DNA from: Salarias fasciatus
Lineage: Eukaryota; Chordata; Actinopteri; Blenniiformes; Blenniidae
DNA: 64,000 nt
Assembly: GCF_902148845.1 (NCBI RefSeq)
Contig: NC_043757.1
Coordinates: 3,012,730 to 3,076,729 of the forward strand
Direction: 5' to 3'
Both the position numbers and the translations under genes were made by a program. Positions 10,176 to 39,953 of this stretch are shown here, piece after piece (position 1 is the stretch's first letter; each line of letters begins with the position of its first letter). The notes beneath the pieces are model-generated. The model had not been told where the DNA came from. It searched no databases and saw nothing but the letters and a program-made list of their open reading frames with translations.

Positions 10176-13100
10176 ATGGGTTCTCAGGTGTCTTCAGAGC
10201 TCCAGGACATTCATGTCGTGGTGGTCGGCGGAGGATTTGGAGGAATCATAGCAGCTCAGCGCCTCAAATCCCAAAATGTGAAATTCACTCTGATCGACAT
10301 GAGAGATGCTTTCCATCACAACATCGGCGCCCTGCGAGCCTCCGTTCAGTCCGGTAAAACCACGGCAACACCACCACGACAACAACGCCTCAGCCCGACC
10401 TCTGACCTCTGACCTGTCGGATGTGTCCAGGCTTTGCCCGGAGGACCTTCATCCCGTACGCTGAGACATTCGGAGACAGCTTTGTCCAGGGCCACGTGGA
10501 GCGAGTGGACACAGAGAGGCAGACGGTCGTCCTCCGGGGGGGTCGGGTGAGGACAGTCTGAGTTCTGAAAATTTGCACTCAAGTTACACCAAAGCGATTT
10601 TGTTTTGTAACCAAATGTAGACATAAGGCAGGAATTTATTTTACTTGAAGACTGACAAATTAATTTAAACCTACATAGAACAGTTTCAAACTTTTCCCAA
10701 CACACTTTGAAGAACAGGCAGGTGAGAGTCTTAAACTCTGAGATATTTTAACAGTTCTGTCAGACTTCACATCCTGAACTTGATGAGTTTTCAGCAGGAG
10801 CCGGTTTTCTAGGTCAGCAGAGTCTATCCGGCCTCATTTGGCTGTGAAGAGCAGACCAGCACAATTCAGAGTCATTGACATGCAGCGGAGGCCGTCAGAG
10901 GGGCGTTGAGCTGGAGAGAGAGCTTCCTCGTGTCTGAGGAGCGCAGCAGCTCCACGGTGTCTGCGAGATCAGCTGGACTGTAGAGCCTGCTGGAGAAGAA
11001 ATCATCTTTATCACATGACTCTCTTTGCTAAACCTCACTGTCATGCTTCATTTCTTCAAGATCTTCTGATTTATCATAATGCTGCAGTTTCCGATAACAA
11101 AACTTTATTTAAATGTAATTTAATATTCCTGAACAAACTTAAATCAAGTTAATATAGAGTATTGGCCTGCGAGTGTTAAATGATTCCAATTTTAACACCA
11201 GGCTAACCGATGGTAGTGAGTATATCTATGAAGACTTATCTTAAAAAATAAGAAGCATAGTTATAAAACATCTTACCCCAGTCAGTGTGGGTTAAGATTG
11301 AAGTCCTGTTAGCTGATGTCAACATAGAGGTTAAATAGTTTGTGTCTCGTCTTGTCTCATTTTCACGGTTGACAGTGTTGCCTTCTGTCTCCATTTTGCC
11401 CTCTGCTTCTCCAAATCTTAAGTTCATAAATGGCTTTTTTACTCCTCATATAGGTAAGTTAGCCCACCCTTCATTACTTCATCAGTTAATTAAGCCGGTC
11501 GCGATCAGTCGCAGTCAGTAGTGGAGTAGATTACATGTTTTATTTTGTTCTCAAGAAAGAGTAAAATTAGTCAAATTTCAAGTTGTCATAGAATTAGTTG
11601 CAGTAATGTGAGTACTTCTTGGTCACTTCAGCCCTGAAGTGGAGGCAGCAGCTGGTTCGCTGTCTGGAGGACGTCCTTGAGTCTGACGCTGGTTCTCTGC
11701 AGGAGATCCAGTACACTCACCTGATCCTCTGCACCGGGACCGACGGCCCGTTCCCCGGGAGGTTCAACGAGGCGGCCTCCTACCAGACGGCCATTGAGAA
11801 GTACGAAGACTTCATCAAAGAGGTCTGAAACGAGCGTGTAGGCCGCCAGAGACCCGCGTGGCGGTGCTTCCTCTGAGACCCCCCCTCCCTGTGTAGATCC
11901 AGGCTGCCGACTCCGTGCTGGTGGTTGGTGGAGGCTCCTCCGGGGTGGAGATGGCTGCTGAGGTCAAGACGGCGTTTCCCACCAAGAAGGTAACCACAAC
12001 TTGACTGAGCGCAGGCTAGACCCGGGTGCCTGAGCCAGTCTGACCTCTGAACCTCTGACTGCCCCAGGTAGTCCTCATCCACCCTAAAACCGACTTGGGG
12101 GACCCGGACCTGCTGCCTGGGGTCAGAGACCAGGCCAAACAGGTGCTGCTGGAGAAAGGAGTGGAGCTGCTGCTGGGTACAACAGGCTGAGGGACCCGTC
12201 AGGACCTGGTCAGAACCACCTGACCCGGGTTCGTGGACCTTTAAGCTCTGTTTGTGTTACAGGGGAGAAAGTGCGCGACCTCCACCAGCTGCAGCTCAAC
12301 ACCACCCAGAAGGACATGGAGGTCACCACCGAGGGAGGAACCAAACTCCACACAGACCTGATCATCTGCTGCACGGGACTCCGAGTCAACACCTTGGCCT
12401 ACAAGTCCACGCTCAGTCAGTACACACACACACACGCACGCACGCACGCACACACACACACACACACATGCGCACGCAAATCGAAAGCTGCCTGTTTTCA
12501 AAAACTAGTCAGATCTTCTAGAACCTAGTCAGATTTGAATTTCTAAGTTGTCTTAAACAGTGGTGGATGTTATTGAAGTTTGTTTATTTGAAGTTCTGAT
12601 CTGGATATTGAGACGTTCTCAGCTCCGGGTTGTTCTGGTCCAGAACTCCATGACCGCAACATTGACTTGCTCCAGCGATCCATTCAGTTCAATAAATATT
12701 TCACATTTGCTCGTCAATGTGTTCTGAATTTTGCCCAGTTTTTTCAAGTTGCACGCCTTTCTTGCGATGTTGAGAGCTTTTAGTTTCATTCGTTGTTTCA
12801 GAATATGAGTCTTCTGTTTGCGAACCAGAGGATGATGGCTGGTGTGTTGTTTCTCAGGGTAAAGGGTGGCAGTGGTGTTTCAATTCACTTCAGTCCATTT
12901 TGAGAGGAAGAAAGCAGCCATCTGGTGCTCTGCCGATCCCTCCTCCAGTTCACTGCCCTCACTTTTAGCGTAGCCACCGGAGGTCAAGAATCCTTTCTCA
13001 AAAAAAGTAGACGATAGTCCACAACCGAAGACATAAGAGCAAATGTCAAACCAGACAAGACACAGGAGTTCAAAAACGATTCCAAACCCAGTCTAAAGGC

Positions 13101-13893
13101 TAATTTGGAGCTGGACCAGACATCGGGTAGAAACCAGGTAAACATGAGCAGCTAACCAGGTCCAAGCCCACTGTGAACCCTGTCCTAGATCTGAAGCCTT
13201 TCTAGAGACCAGTTCTAAACCAGTCTTAAAGAGTCCAACTTCCATGTGGGAAACCTGTCACGGTATTTTGTACATTGATCGGAGCGTGTTTGTGGGAATA
13301 AAGGCTGGTTTGACTGTGCAGACGGAAGCCTTCCTGACTGGAACACAGCGTCACGTTGTTCCTGCTGAATTCCGCCCGAGGATGCGTCCGTTTTTAGCTT
13401 CCCTTTGGTCACGGCGGTGGTCTGCGATGGTTCCTGCTCACGCTGCCGCATGTTCCTCAGGTTCCAGCATGGCTGAGGACGGAGCTCTGCGGGTCAACCA
13501 GCACATGCAGGTGGAAGGTTTCTCCAACATCTTCGCAGCAGGTGACTGCGCCAACGTGAACGAGCCCAAGATGGCGTACCACGCTGCGCTGCACGCCGAA
13601 GTCGCTGCCGCCAACGTCATCAACAGCATCTCCGGGAGGAAGCTAACGACGTATCAGACGGGTAAGCGGGTGTGGCTAGGCTGGTTCTTCCCACTGTTTC
13701 TGAGATGCATCACCTTCATCTCCTCTGTGTGGACGTTTGCTAGGTAACATCACCATGGTGATGGCGATGGGCTGGAACGACGGCGTCGGACAGTTCAATG
13801 GTTTCCAGCTCCCACGATTCCTCGTCACTTTTTTTAAAAGTCGCAGCCTGCTTGTGTGGAAGAGCTGGTGGGACATGAATCAGAAAGAGCACT

Positions 13894-13895
<2 letters not shown>
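10176..13895 (+). CDS. aifm2: AIFM2/FSP1-type NAD(P)H-quinone oxidoreductase
   Basis: Eight coding exons were placed: 10176-10353, 10431-10546, 11703-11822, 11897-11989, 12068-12176, 12263-12415, 13461-13661 and 13744-13895. They total 1122 nt, or 373 residues, the same length as human FSP1. The enzyme uses NAD(P)H to reduce ubiquinone and vitamin K at membranes and so suppresses lipid peroxidation and ferroptosis. The start MGSQVS is a typical N-myristoylation signal shared with human FSP1. An FAD-binding motif [11 protein letters not shown] lies at about residues 12-22, [11 protein letters not shown] follows, and a second dinucleotide motif [16 protein letters not shown] is at about 142-157. 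[19 protein letters not shown] and [12 protein letters not shown] are the conserved C-terminal blocks. Exon 4 ends in an unusual GT donor (GAG/gtctga). Teleosts have several aifm genes, so this could be a paralogue of aifm2 rather than the strict orthologue. Confidence 0.88.
10872..10991 (-). pseudogene. Orphan coding-like exon inside aifm2 intron 3
   Basis: On the minus strand a good acceptor (TTTCTTCTCCAG) is followed by an open frame that reads [19 protein letters not shown], then [19 protein letters not shown] and a stop at 10872. The composition and codon choice look like real fish coding sequence. The frame closes about 35 bases upstream of the segment. No matching upstream exon was found in the rest of the intron. 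It may be a displaced or decayed last exon of another gene, or a nested gene with exons elsewhere. I do not recognise the protein. Confidence 0.35.
12421..12477. repeat. (CA)n/(CG)n microsatellite after an aifm2 exon
   Basis: CA dinucleotides interrupted by CGCA units start five bases inside the intron that follows exon 7 of aifm2. A further (CA)n run lies in the 3' UTR at 13893-13932, beginning at the stop codon. Confidence 0.85.
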
Positions 13896-13934
<39 letters not shown>

Positions 13935-14102
13935 ACACACGTGCCTTATCTTGATGTCATTATAATGTGTAAACAGTGACTCAAGCAGTTTTTTTCTTAT
14001 TTTTACAAAGAAGTGATAGGGCACCAAACACAGATCCCTGTGGGACACCTCCTCCACTCTCACTGTTCTACTTCATGTTTAACATCGTTTATTATCTGGA
14101 AT

Positions 14103-14113
14103 AATAAAATAAA
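14103..14113 (+). terminator. aifm2: aifm2 polyadenylation signals
   Basis: Two overlapping AATAAA hexamers lie about 210 bases past the aifm2 stop codon. Confidence 0.65.
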
Positions 14114-14438
14114 AGCACACTGCCAAACTTCTTCACTTGCCTTCATTTGTCATGCTGATTCCTGACAAACAGTAACTGATTACATCTCGCAGTAACATGT
14201 TTTCTTTTTTTAAGGGATGGCGTTACTCCATAAGACACTCCCAAACAGAATTAAGGACATTACTTTCATGACATTACTAGAGTGGAAAAACATGTCCAGT
14301 TCATCATTTGTCTCTCAGATGTTTGATATAGAAGTTGAAGGATGAAAATAGCTCATATTTAAATGTTTGTGTTGAGTACCTACTGAAGTTAGAATTCTAG
14401 GCAGCGAGCCCTGCATGGTGAACAGTAAACAGGCTCAA

Positions 14439-14998
14439 GTTTACATGGGAGAATTTTAATTCAGAATAAAACTTAATTCTGATTCAAAATGACCCCATAA
14501 ACGCCTAATTCCAAATGAAAATGATTATTCCAAATGGAAATTAATTCTGAATAAAGTGGCTGGTTTATTTTGATTGTAGAGGGTATTAAATATTGCCTTG
14601 AGTATCCCTTCATTCTGTTTTAGGGTAACTCTGGTCATTCTGTGCGTGCTTGTTCCTCAGTGTTGTCGCAACAATGCACATATTTCAAGATGGCTGCCTG
14701 AAGCAAGATTTGAACTTGAACCAAGATGGTTCATTTAATGGGAGCCTGAGAAGAAATGCAAATAAAGAAAAGTTGATGGGCAGAAGCATAAAGATGAAGC
14801 TGTAGAGTTAAAGTCGATCAAGAAAGGGGGAAAAAATGCAGGAACTGGAGCTCAATTCTGGTAAACATAAATACGTCATGTCCACTCCCTGTCCAATCAG
14901 AACCCTTCTCAACCCCCAGATCCTACGCAGAATTAAATAAAGGTGAATAAACTTATTTTCCCAAACCTGGATTTGGAAATACTATTCCCATGTAAACA
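14439..14998. mobile_element. Short terminal-inverted-repeat element (MITE)
   Basis: GTTTACATGGGAGAATTTT at the left is mirrored by ATACTATTCCCATGTAAAC at the right. Subterminal TTAATTCTGAATAA-type words repeat inside. There is no coding capacity. The ends resemble common fish non-autonomous elements, but the superfamily is not assigned. Confidence 0.55.
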
Positions 14999-15666
14999 CG
15001 AAGAAGAGTACTTTAATTTCAAATTAACTGTAACTGTGGCCACTGACTCATTATTGCTGCTCAGTGCACCAGAGGGTCATTTCTGATATTTGTGACTGAT
15101 TTTAAAGGTGCAGTAGTACCCGCTCACCTGATCCTGTAATACCACCTTCTGCCACTAGAGGGGACAGTTGTCACTTCAGCAGCAGTGCAAAGTCAGCAGT
15201 GACTCGGTACTACGAACTGCAGGGCTTGTTGGAAGAGGTACCCGTCTACAAAACATGTTGGACAGAGGGGCTGAGGACCAGGATTAGGAAACACTGACCC
15301 TAAGTCTCCCAAAACTGACATATTGTACCGTAATACCACTTCATCCCAGCAGAAGGTGCAGTGAGTCACTCTGATCCAACCAGGAAGTGACTCACTGCTG
15401 CCACCCAGTGCTCTAACCTGGCATTACACTAACTTTATGCACTGTCCCAATCGTTTGGTACTGGGCCACAAAGAAAGAATAATGTTTATTTTGAAAGTGT
15501 ACATTTAAACTTCTTTGAGTCCACATTGAATTATATTTTGAAAAACGCTTCTTTTCCCCCAGTGCTTATGTACTTAGCTTGTTTTACTGGATCGCAACAT
15601 AACACTGTTGTCCCTCTCAGGCTCGAAGTCATCTTGGTTATCTGCCCATTTTTGAAGAAATACCAC

Positions 15667-15945
15667 TTCTGGATCTGAACTTGGCAGGCAGACCACATCT
15701 GGATCTGGCCTCTGTAGACAAACCACATCTGTATCTGACATCTGGAGACAAACCACAGCTGTGTTTGACCTTGGGAGACAGAGCACCTCTGAATTTAACC
15801 TCTGTTGACAGAACTCTTTCAGATCTGACCTCTGGAGACAGAGCACATCCTGATCTGACCTCTGGAGACAGAGTGCTTCTGGATGTGACCTCTGGAGACG
15901 GAGCACATCTGTATCTGACCTCTGGAAACGGCACATCAGCAGGAG
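15667..15945. repeat. 30-bp minisatellite, about nine copies
   Basis: GACCTCTGGAGACAGAGCAC-like units recur with an exact 30-bp period, for example at 15827, 15857, 15887 and 15917. Because the period is a multiple of three, both strands are open, giving repetitive peptides such as TSGDRAHLDL. There is no start context or splice context that would support a gene. Confidence 0.85.
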
Positions 15946-16134
15946 CCACTGTCTTCTGGGAATATTCGCTGAACATTTCCTGTCACATTGTAACCCGAAT
16001 CCAGCACATCCCAGCCGGAGGAAGCTAACTCATCATGTTTGATCTCCCTCCCCCAACCCGACCTGAGGAGAACAACATAAACAGAACTTTAAGATGTCTG
16101 AATTTTTAAGACAGTGCTCTTGTTTTTTGTTTTC

Positions 16135-16157
16135 ATATCTATATCTATATATATCTA

Positions 16158-16188
<31 letters not shown>

Positions 16189-16228
16189 ATATATATATGT
16201 ATATGTGTGTGTGTGTGTGTGTGTGTGC
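16135..16228. repeat. Compound (ATCT)n/(TA)n/(GT)n microsatellite
   Basis: ATCT units pass into a TA-rich stretch and then into (GT)n. It is a simple-sequence tract about 170 bases upstream of the psd CREs. Confidence 0.9.
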
Positions 16229-16397
16229 ATATATATTATTTAAATTAAACTTTAAAAACATAGAAAATAAAAACTTTACAAAACCACAAAAGAAAAAAAA
16301 CATCACAATCAGATCACTGACATAAAAAAATCTAGCAATATCACGTGAGTTTTGTGTTTATTTGTTTTTTTTTAATTCTTTTGTTTTTTGGAGGGCT

Positions 16398-16801
16398 CAC
16401 CTGACGTCACTGTGACGTCACGGCACGGATGCGGAAGCTGAAGTCTCCGTGGAGAAGATGAACTAAAATGTGAAAGGAGCCGCTGGGAAGCAGAGAATAA
16501 AGCTCCGGAGCAGGAGGAGGAGAAGGAGCCGTGGGAGGAGGAGGAGCAGCAGGAGGAGAGCGAGAACTAGCAGCAGCAGGACCGGACCCAGAACCAGCAG
16601 CAGGGAGCGACCTGCTCCCCCTCGGGCTGCAGCCTCTCTGCCTCCGACATGCAGCCCATCTCATCCAGCCTCCTCTCAGTACTCCACCGTTATCGTCTCC
16701 GTTATCTTTACATGAACCCTGTCGGTGCCTCCGGGTCCGGGTCGGAGCCGCTGCGGAGCCCCGCGGGTCTTTAACCGGCTCCATCTCGTCCTCTTCTGGG
16801 G
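16398..16801 (+). promoter_or_regulatory. psd: psd promoter with paired CREs and non-coding exon 1
   Basis: Two perfect TGACGTCA palindromes lie at 16402-16409 and 16413-16420, spaced 11 bp start to start, about one helical turn. A GC-rich, purine-rich leader follows, and a donor GGGG/GTGAGT at 16801/16802 closes the putative first exon. It would splice to the acceptor at 22618/22619 upstream of the psd start codon. CRE palindromes are bound by CREB/ATF factors, and psd is known as a brain-enriched gene. Exon limits are inferred. Confidence 0.6.
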
Positions 16802-18647
16802 GTGAGTGTTCAGTCTACGGAACTCCTTTGAAAAAAATACGGATTTAATATAATCGGTGTTTTATTTAACTTCCCAAAGTGTCAGGATAACATGTAAAGT
16901 AACTTCAGGTTCGGAAAAGTGTCCTCATTACTTCGGCTGGGAATGGACTTCACCAAAGTGAAGCTAGTTTTGGTAAATCTTATACTTTCTTCAGCCTCTG
17001 TGTGTCTACCACCACGGTCCAGCGCTGAGCGCAGCTGCTGAGCACCGCCCGGAACCCGGCGACTCTCCGGGGAAAAGCGCACATTTCACATGGCTGAGCG
17101 ACATTATGAGAAAGCCGAAGCGCAGAAGACCCGCGACTGGGTTTAAAAAGATAGTTAGTCACATGAAAATGATTTCAGTTCAGGCAAAGGGCAGGGGGAC
17201 TGTCAAAATCCATTTTTGTCAAAGGAGTTCAGGGTTGTGACTCTGCCCGGAGCGGAGCAGATGGACTGAAAGCAGCGCTCAAAATATTTTCTTTGGAAAA
17301 AAACCTAATAATGATTAAAAGACTGTTATTTCGAAATCATGTCAGGGGCGACTTGTTTAATGTAATGTGCAACACAGTGTGTCACGTGTGGAGAACAAAA
17401 GGAGGTTTAAAGCCAGAAAACTGAAAGAAAAGAAAATGATTCCATAAAGAACTGTTTTGTGTGCTGACGTCATCGCGTTAATCTGGGAGTGATGACGCCA
17501 TCACGTTAATCTGGAGCGAGACTGACATGTTGTACTGGAGTACAAACTGTAATCTCGAGTACTGGATTTTCACTTAACGCTTGAAAAATAGTAACGGAGC
17601 TTCGGATGAAAAGGAACTAGTGGATTTACAAAGCTCTTGTGTTACAGTTACCTCATTAACAACCTGATAAAACCAGTCTTGTGCCTTTACTGGTTACTGT
17701 AAATAAATCTCCGGTAAAATTTTTTCCCTGATAAATTATTACATTTACTAGTTAATCTTGAAAAAATAATGGAAGTAACTTCACTAGTTTCAGGAAATAA
17801 TAGATGGTAAACTAGCTGCTACTTGCCATCAGTTTCATTCACTAGTTAATAATAATAGTATTAATTAAATAGTAATACTTATTAAGTAATGTTAGTAAAT
17901 AAAGTAAAAAAAAAACATATTGACTGTTACTTCAGGAGTTACTGCAAGTCAGACATAAATTGCAACCTGAATTATCTTTGGATTGCTAGTTACTTTTTTG
18001 AAAAGTTAAGTGGTGACTCACTATTTGTGAGGTGGTGTGTTAATGTTCACTCGTCTGCATTATCGGTGAATGAAGATGCTCTATAATCTGGATGTTAGAA
18101 GGAGGAAGATGCTCTATAAACGGGGTGTTAGCTCTTCTTAAAGAAACAGATTTAAGAACTAATGTCATTGAGAAACAGAACAAAACAGCTGAGATAATCT
18201 ACCAACAGATGATCTCTAAATGAATGCTCACTGCTATTTAAACATGTTACTTCAAATCACAGCTAGTGTGCATACAAGCTAATGCTAATGTGACTTCCAG
18301 TGAGACATGTTTCATGTGTCTGTCAGGAAGACTGAGTTAGTCCAGAAGGACCCAAACCTGCTCCTTTCACACACATAAATACATGTGTTATAGCAATCAA
18401 TACACCCAGTCTGTGAAGACTTTTTAAAGCATGGCCTGTGTAAAAAATTAGCTGTCAGTTCTTTGGTCATTTATATTTTACACACCATCCCAACTTTTCT
18501 GGAAGTATGCTAGTCTGTTGGTGCACCCCCTCCTCATCTGTCACAGCTGCTCCTGATTGGCTAGAGGAGACAGGTCTGGATGCAGGGATGCTCCTGATCT
18601 GTTGGCAGCCTGCCTGGAAGACAGGGTGGGAACATCAGCTGATTGAT

Positions 18648-18745
18648 GATAAGAGGAGGAGGAAGAGGAGGGGTGAGGAGGAGGAAGAGGAGGAGCTGAG
18701 GAGACGGAAGAGGAGGAGCTGAAGAGGAGGAAGAGGAGGAGATGA
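18648..18745. repeat. GAGGAGGAAGAGG purine tract
   Basis: About 95 bases almost purely of G and A on the plus strand, built from GAGGAG and GAAGAG units. Such mirror-like polypurine tracts can form triplex DNA. Confidence 0.8.
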
Positions 18746-18938
18746 GTGTTGTGGTAAATCCACGATGAGCCGGGTCTGCTGCAGACAACAAGTGTTCAGA
18801 GAGAGAGAGAGTGACCAAGGAGGGCGAGCGAGGATCAGTCCAGGTTACTCTGTAACAGAGAGAGTGAGAGAGGTTACCACGGCAACACAAGGACGGCAAC
18901 GCAAGGACGAGGAGTCACAGACACGCAGGTAAGATACC

Positions 18939-19112
<174 letters not shown>

Positions 19113-19579
19113 GTGGACCATTGCATGCTGGGAGGAGGCGGGGTGAGGAGGGGAATCCTATTAGCAGAGTCCAGGAAAAGTAGGGCTAACAGTGTGCTTA
19201 TCAGTCTCAGTGTATTTATTAGTGTTTGTCTCACAGACAGGGACACACACATACATGTACACACACTGACACAGTGAGGCTTCTTCTGCTGGTGTGTGTT
19301 GACTTGTGGTGGCATCCTTCAGGGATCCTTCATCAGTGCCAATGTCTCTTTGGTGTGTTTTGTCCTGGTGTCTGTTTGTTCGGGTTTGTTTTGTCCTGAT
19401 GTCTCCTTGTTTCTGTGTCAACCATGAGTTGTTGAGGGTGAAAATTTTGAGAATCATTTTAGGTGGACTTCTTTCGTATGTGTGTTTGTGTGTGTGTGTG
19501 TGGTAACTGAAGGCCACCTGACAAGAGGTGGCTGTGATCAGTCGGTTTGAGGGTGGATGTTTGGTACACATTGTTCCAG

Positions 19580-19650
19580 TGAGATTTGAGTCGAGGTGGC
19601 GTCCCTCAGGGTTCTGTTCTCAGCACGTTTTTGTTCCTCAGAAACTTTTT
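19580..19650 (+). mobile_element. LINE reverse-transcriptase scrap
   Basis: One frame reads SRGGVPQGSVLSTFLF, which matches the conserved GVPQGSVLGPLLF block of non-LTR retrotransposon reverse transcriptases. Flanking sequence does not continue the domain clearly. It is a short decayed fragment. Confidence 0.55.
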
Positions 19651-20379
19651 ACTGATATTGTCACTTTGTTTCTATCAGGTAAGCCTTTGCTTGTGGTTTG
19701 TTTATGGAGGAAACATAACTGGGTATTTACAAAAACAGATATTTCCCCCTCCAACACATTTTTCAATAAATGTTGGTTTACATAAAACCTCAAGAGCGGC
19801 AATGAGCAAAACTATAGGCGACAGTGTAGCAAGAAGCGTCACGCCGCTCTAGTCAGTTAGAGTCCTGGGAAAAACAAGATGTTGTAATATCACAGTTGTT
19901 GCTTTGTGTAAATGGACTGTCTGTCTGGTTGGATTGACAGATGTTTATGATTAAACTCCCGAGCAGGTTCAAAGAGGAAATGTATCGCTATCTGTGGAGG
20001 TTTCAGTGTTTTCTGCTGAGTCAGCTGAAACCAGAGGCTTGGAGCCTGTTATCCTTTCAATCTGTCAGCTGTAAAAAAGAGTTCAAAGTTCAATATGAAA
20101 AAAAAAAACCCTCTCAAGCAACAGGAGCTGTTAATGTTTCTGGGTTCCTCTCAGATGTTAAATGCTGCCAACAACAAGTTCAATCTCCCGAAGCACTGTG
20201 ATGACTAGTCTTCTCACCTGAACCTCCTCCAAGCAGCTTTTCCTCTTGTATTTATAGAACCTGGCACCCACATCCTGCCGCCACTATGCTGCACAACACC
20301 GAAGACATGAGCGGTCCTGTAATCACATCAGCGATAGAGAAGGCAGGAATGAGGCCTTTAAGTATCTCAAGAATAGAAA

Positions 20380-20530
20380 GTGCTTTATTGATCCTGGAGG
20401 GAAATCTTTAACATCACAAGTTAATTCAATTCAACTTTATTTATAATGCTCAAAAATAACACAGTCATCTAAAAACACTTTTACAGACCAAAAACAATTA
20501 TTCAACTTCAGCAAGCAGAGGAGACAAAGA
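20380..20530. repeat. Fish interspersed repeat tail
   Basis: Words such as GTGCTTTATTGATCCTGG and TTCAATTCAACTTTATTTAT are typical of fish retroposon tails that recur genome-wide. Similar words occur at 41665 and 47505. The family is not named with confidence. Confidence 0.4.
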
Positions 20531-22779
20531 AAGTCAAAACCCTTTTTAAACAACCTGCAGAATCACAGTCAGAGGAGGAGACTTTCTGTTGAATCTGACT
20601 CAGAGGTGGAGATTTCCTGCTCTCTTGTTCTGGTTGGAGGTTGTGGGACAGAGAGCAACAAGAAACACACAGATTGTCATAAACTCACTGCAGACGGTGG
20701 AGGCTCAGACTGAACTTCCAGGAACTTGCGGACAGACGGGAAGAGCTGTTAGAAATGGGTTGATGCTGATAAGGTACCTGAGGCTGAGAGCCACGCTTCC
20801 TGCACACCGTCACCTGGCCGGCCTGGTGTCCCGGCAGCACAGGACCTGTTCAGGACGGTAACAGAACCACCTGCACTCACAGAGATTGCTCGTGACGAGC
20901 AGTGATGTGGAGCTCACAGTCTGTGCTGCTCTGAAACCCCCATCAGGACTGATGTACTGAAAAGTTCATTCAAGCCACTGAAAGACCTTTCACCTTTCTT
21001 TCAGCGTTTCGTGCAGGTCGTGAGGTTAAAGGCTGCAGTTGAGGTAGTGGGAGATGCTTCTGAGAGCTTAAGAACTGAGATGAGATCCAAGCTGTTGTTG
21101 AGGGGTAAAGCTTACGACCAACAGTTGGAGTTGTGGGAGAATGCCATCAACTAAGTTATATTAAGTGAAATACAATGATAGTTTTTAGTTAAGTTAATAG
21201 GACATTTGTGGTTGATGCTCTATCTCGAACCTGTCTGTGATCAGAAGGAAACAGGTTGAAGCTTCAGAATGGTCCCAGTTAATGTGGGTCCGCTTTCTAG
21301 GTCCACAGTGAAGAGCTGCCGTAGTTTGCATCAGTGGAGGGTGATAACGGTGGGCCTCTTAGTTTTAACGCTACACCCCGAGCACATAGGTGGCTAGCTA
21401 TCAGTGCAGCATCGCTGATCTCTCAGCTACAATAACTGCTGCCATCTGCAGGTCACTCCAGGATCACAGTACTGCGTTCACTCTCAGTGAAACGGTATCA
21501 CTTGGTGAACAAAGGTGGGAAATGTCCTCAAAGAGAATTCCAGTTCCTCCTCACGTTTTCACCTTTGTTTTCTCATCCCTCCTTCACTGAGGTGGAGGAT
21601 GGTCGCGTTTGTTCCAGCCGATGAATAAAGAATGAGAGCTCTTTGGTTTCTGGTGGCAGGTGTGATCTGGTCTGTCCAATGACGTTTTAGCTCACCTCCA
21701 CAGAGAAGTACATGCTGTCAGCAGTTTACCTTCTGAAAACACTTGTGTTTCAGCCAAAGAAAGTCTTCATGGTGTAGCATACCTGCTCTAAGAGATCCAG
21801 GCGCCAGGTGGGAGTTGTACGGATCGGTTCAGTGTTTCAGGCCCATCTGTGGTGAGTGTGTTAGGTCCAGTCCAGAACACAGGACAGGGCTCCGCTGCTG
21901 GCTGATTGTACACTGGGGATTGGCTGTGGTGGTATTTTTACACACTGAAGTCTCCAAGACAGATTATAAAGGCAGGAACCTTACTCATACATCAACCAAA
22001 GGTAAAAAACCAGGGGAGCTGGTTATTCTGGTCTGTGAATCTGTGCCACGTTTGAACTTGGTCGGACTACGTGTTTGGGAGGTCCTGCTCTGTATGGATA
22101 CTGGATATTTTCCAGGTTTCAGGACATTGTTCGACTGGTTCTGGCTTTAGATTGGTGGTTCTGGAAGAATCAGCTGCTTGGTTCGTAGATGAGTTCAGGT
22201 GATTTCAATGCTTCTAAAAACGAACTCATGCGGAGTAGGTCCTGATTGGATTTATTATCAAAGTAGTTCATGACCTGGCTCTAACTGGTTAATTAGCTTG
22301 GTTCTGGGCTAAGTATTTATTTGCTTGGTTGCATTTGGACTGGTTCTGAAGTAGATCTGGATCAATTTGGCCTACTTTTCTACAGGTGTGTTCTTTGTAT
22401 TGGACTGCACAGGTTCCAATAAACAGCACTGAGAGTTTGAACAGTTCTTGGGGCCTTTACTTTCACCCTCACATTGACAGGTGTGTGTTTTTTTGCTGCG
22501 AGTGACTGTTTGATGACCGAATGGTTTCTAGGGTGTCTGAATTTGTGTAAATTTTTGTTTCTTGAATGGCTGTGAAGTAGGAACTCTCTAATCTTCAGTT
22601 TGTCTGTTTCGGCTGCAGGTTAAGCACATGAAGCACATGGAGGATGGACCTGGACCTGTAGTCCTTCCTGTGACCCTCCTCTGAAATATCTGTGTACCAA
22701 GAGTGTAAAGGGCGGTTTGCACAAACAGCAAAGGTCCACAAAAGCTTGGCTGTCTGGCTATTAAGATCCTAGAGGAGGC

Positions 22780-39953
<17,174 letters not shown>

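Larger units (their letters stand above)
14114..16390. other. Intergenic sequence between aifm2 and psd
   Basis: No gene was recognised. The stretch holds a terminal-inverted-repeat element (14439-14998), a 30-bp minisatellite (15667-15945) and a mixed microsatellite (16135-16228). The open frames on both strands across the minisatellite are a by-product of its 30-bp period. Confidence 0.55.

Noticed and set aside
15574-16028. Repetitive open frames on both strands (TSGDRAHLDL-type peptides)
   Set aside because: They reflect a 30-bp minisatellite. Both strands are equally open and no start, splice or neighbour evidence supports a gene.
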